Under the pieces are notes generated by a model. The model made no database searches, was not told where the DNA came from, and saw nothing but the letters and a program-made list of their open reading frames with translations. Shown in pieces: positions 61,499-64,000 of a stretch of DNA of 64,000 nucleotides (positions are counted from its first letter, which is position 1; the number at the start of each line of letters is the position of its first letter). The stretch covers positions 8,770,001-8,834,000 of the forward strand of contig JAVTVJ010000001.1 in the NCBI GenBank assembly GCA_034509425.1, written 5' to 3'. This DNA is from Eopsaltria australis (Eukaryota; Chordata; Aves; Passeriformes; Petroicidae). A program made the position numbers and the translations under genes.

Positions 61499-64000
61499 GT
61501 AAGTACAAATTAAAATTGTGTCCTGCATTAACTTAGCAGTGTGTTCAGTTACTCGTTATGTATAACATGGATATGCTTGTGTAGGGACACAGTCCAGATT
61601 TCAGAGGAAAAGACGACATGAGTTAATATCCTAATGTTCCACCTATCATTCATGGAGCAGAACTTTGTGCATTAAAAGCACCTTTCACCACTAAGGAAAG
61701 CAACAGCAAATCGGCTGATTAGCATAAAGGTACAACTGTGTTGCCTCTTAAGAGCTATTATCATGCTTTCCAAATGTAGTTGTTTTAGTTGTTAAATTTA
61801 TGAATTCTCCTGTTTTTTTAATGTATAAATCTTGGCACCTCTATCACACATGCTATGATTCCCAGTAGGTAACAAAGCCCTGAGAAAATGTGAAATAAAC
61901 TACTTTTAAAAAATATGTGAAGCTGGGGAAAAAATACAGCAATTCAGAAAGGCAATTAATGTTGGTAACAGTCTCAAATAAACTTTGGATTGGGAAATTT
62001 ACAGAATTTAGTCCAGTGAGATTTTGTTAAGCCTTGATATAAACTGCATAAAGCAAATAATAAATTAGTCTCTTCAATCTTTCACTTCTAAAATAAAATA
62101 GTGTCCTACTTCTGGTATAGAATGACACACACAGAAATAAAGTAAGTTGATATTCATAAGACTATTCCCCTTCTGAGGAAAAAAAAATAATCAGACCATT
62201 ATCCCTGAAATCCAAATGTGCTAATCAGCTGAATTCAAGAGGTCCTTTCCCATGAAAAGGCAAAGAAACCCTGGCACTAGTCATTCCATTGACTTAAATA
62301 GAACCACTTGAATAAGTGAGAATCTCCCAACTGGGCCAGAGCTTTCTTAGCACTACATTGTAAATTATAAAAAGATATACTGTACTGTATCTCTTCCATT
62401 AGGCATAGTTCAGCTGTCGAAAATTGTACTGTTGGTGCCTCTTTTATCATCTAGTGAGAATATATCTAAGATAATGAAATCGTACATTACCCTTTGAGAT
62501 TTACAAATCTGACACCACATGTAATGTCTCCTCTTCCTTCTTTAAATTAATATATAGGGAGACATCTCTTTGTATGTGGAAAATCATTTCTTTCAGTTCT
62601 CCATAATTTTAGAGGTCATTTAATGAACAGAATGATGATTTGATAGAATCTTTCTTTCATTGTATCTAATCTAATAAGTACCTAACATTTTAGATAGTAC
62701 TGTGCTATCTGTATTACTGCTCAATGAGGCTGCCACTTGTTCCAAAGACAAAAACCAGACTGGCAGGGAAGCAGCAGTTTGGCTTAACTTCACATACTCT
62801 CACTCGTCGGAGAATTTCAAATCACTCTTCATATCTTTAGTGAGCTCATTCGTTCAGGAGAAACAGCTTGGGCTTGGCAACTGATTTTGGGAGTACATAT
62901 TTCTCTGATGTTCTAGGCAGTACTAATTTGTGCCTTATAAATTATACAAAGTAGCTATCAAGCAGTAAATAGGTAAATGGAAGTGAAGGTCAGTGGTGTT
63001 TGAATGAATCTGCTGCTGAAGATTTGTCCTCTGATATTTTAATTGCTCCCCTCTGATGCATTCAAAACGCATGATTATCTTTAAATAATGGTGAAAATAT
63101 AGACTTTTTAACTCCCTCTGCTTGATCAACCTAATCAAGCTCAAATTTTATGTATTCACCTTTAAGGCACCTTGTAGCTGTATCTGCAGTACTAACTTAT
63201 TTCTTCTCTTTCTCCTCTCCTTGCCCCTTCAGACCTGTAAAGCTGCAGGTTTTTTCCTTGATCTTTTTGTATTTTATATAACCATCACTGCATCATTTTT
63301 CAGTTTGAGCAACAGTGTCTGTAGTGGTATTCTGACTACTCTTAACAATTTGCCTGGTTATTTACATGATATGGAGCTCTTGTTGGATGTGCATTGCCCA
63401 GCAGACTAATGCTGCCTGTTGTTCCCACTGCCTGCAGAAACCCTTTTTCAAGGCTTGATCCTACTTGCAGGGAAAAGCAGCATGTTTTTAATGACAGGAA
63501 GATGAGAGGAACAGGTTAGCAGCTGTGTCCATATTGCAGCTCTGTAAATCCATTTGTACAAAAGAAGACTGAAGGGTTTGAGTCAATGGTTTGAAACATA
63601 TCTCATGACTCTGGGATTTTATAAAAAGTTCTGAGGAAGAGGCAATGATTTTTTTTTTTTTCTGTGAGACATTCACAGCCACCCTCATGTGGTGATCAAT
63701 CCCAGGTCAGAGTGAATTTTGTTTGGACTCACAGCCATCATCCACTTTAAACAGTTTATTGAGCCCTGGGCAAAGACCCAGAACTCTACAGGTCACTTTA
63801 CCACTGCTGCAGAGAGTAGTGACTGTACCCCCTTCCCTTAAAACCTCAAAGACATTTGTCTTGAAATTTCTGGCTTTCAGAGTTTTTAAGAGGCTTCTTA
63901 AGAGGTTGTCCTTCAACCTGTTTTATAGATACAGGTTTCTTGTCAGTAGGTTACAAATTAAATTCCCCAACACACACAGACTATTCAGTAATTCACCACA
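61499..64000. other. AT-rich non-coding sequence
   Basis: No gene is recognised. A very strong acceptor-like site at 63210-63230 ('ctctccttgccccttcag') is followed by 58 open codons and a stop at 63407-63409. This could be a terminal exon, but the peptide has no recognised features. A T13 run lies at 63649-63661. Confidence 0.55.
63649..63661. repeat. T13 homopolymer
   Basis: Thirteen T residues. A simple repeat with no associated element. Confidence 0.95.

Noticed and set aside
63115..63140. GCTTGAT/ATCAAGC inverted pair
   Set aside because: A 7-bp stem with a 7-nt loop is expected many times by chance in 64 kb.

Overview
The window looks like nuclear DNA of a bird, or less likely another sauropsid. 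The diagnostic evidence is four CR1 LINE copies. Three are plus-strand, at 7450-8280, 11248-11310 and 17175-17340, and one is minus-strand, at 1208-1325. Two of the plus-strand copies end in the CR1 tail 'attctatgattctat'. The rest fits a CpG-poor, AT-rich vertebrate intergenic or long-intron region: short microsatellites, homopolymer tracts, no operon-like packing and no mammalian repeats such as L1 or Alu. No tRNA, rRNA, CRISPR array or complete protein-coding gene is visible. All open frames are short (135 codons at most), and several of the longest begin with a non-ATG codon.

Layout. 1-7449 is AT-rich and nearly featureless, with one CR1 tail, a G13 run and one minus-strand exon-like segment. 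7450-8280 is a CR1 with two internal deletions: an endonuclease fragment, then a reverse-transcriptase fragment, then the 3' tail. 8281-11900 is somewhat richer in G+C. It has a 23-bp exact repeat 1.57 kb apart, a short CR1 tail and a CpG cluster. 11311-40938 is mostly plain AT-rich sequence with a CR1 remnant, microsatellites and one 20-bp palindrome. 40939-41160 repeats the GTAATT word in both orientations and may be an old DNA transposon.

41496-41628 is the best coding-exon candidate: open frame, consensus splice sites and a local rise in G+C and CpG. 43345-43512 could encode a 55-residue membrane microprotein. 47160-47520 is a CpG-richer patch with an 89-codon ATG frame and a perfect E-box palindrome. 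49922-50084 holds two hairpins around a splice-acceptor-like site. 61370-61498 is a second coding-exon candidate, 129 nt and phase 1-1.

Several very short exon-like segments with near-consensus splice sites lie on the minus strand, at 44842-44868, 49176-49193, 52571-52581 and 58991-59021. Pseudo-exons of this kind are common by chance in vertebrate introns, so all are given low confidence. I could not link them into a gene model or name a gene. The simplest reading is a gene desert or a very large intron containing a few possible exons and regulatory elements.
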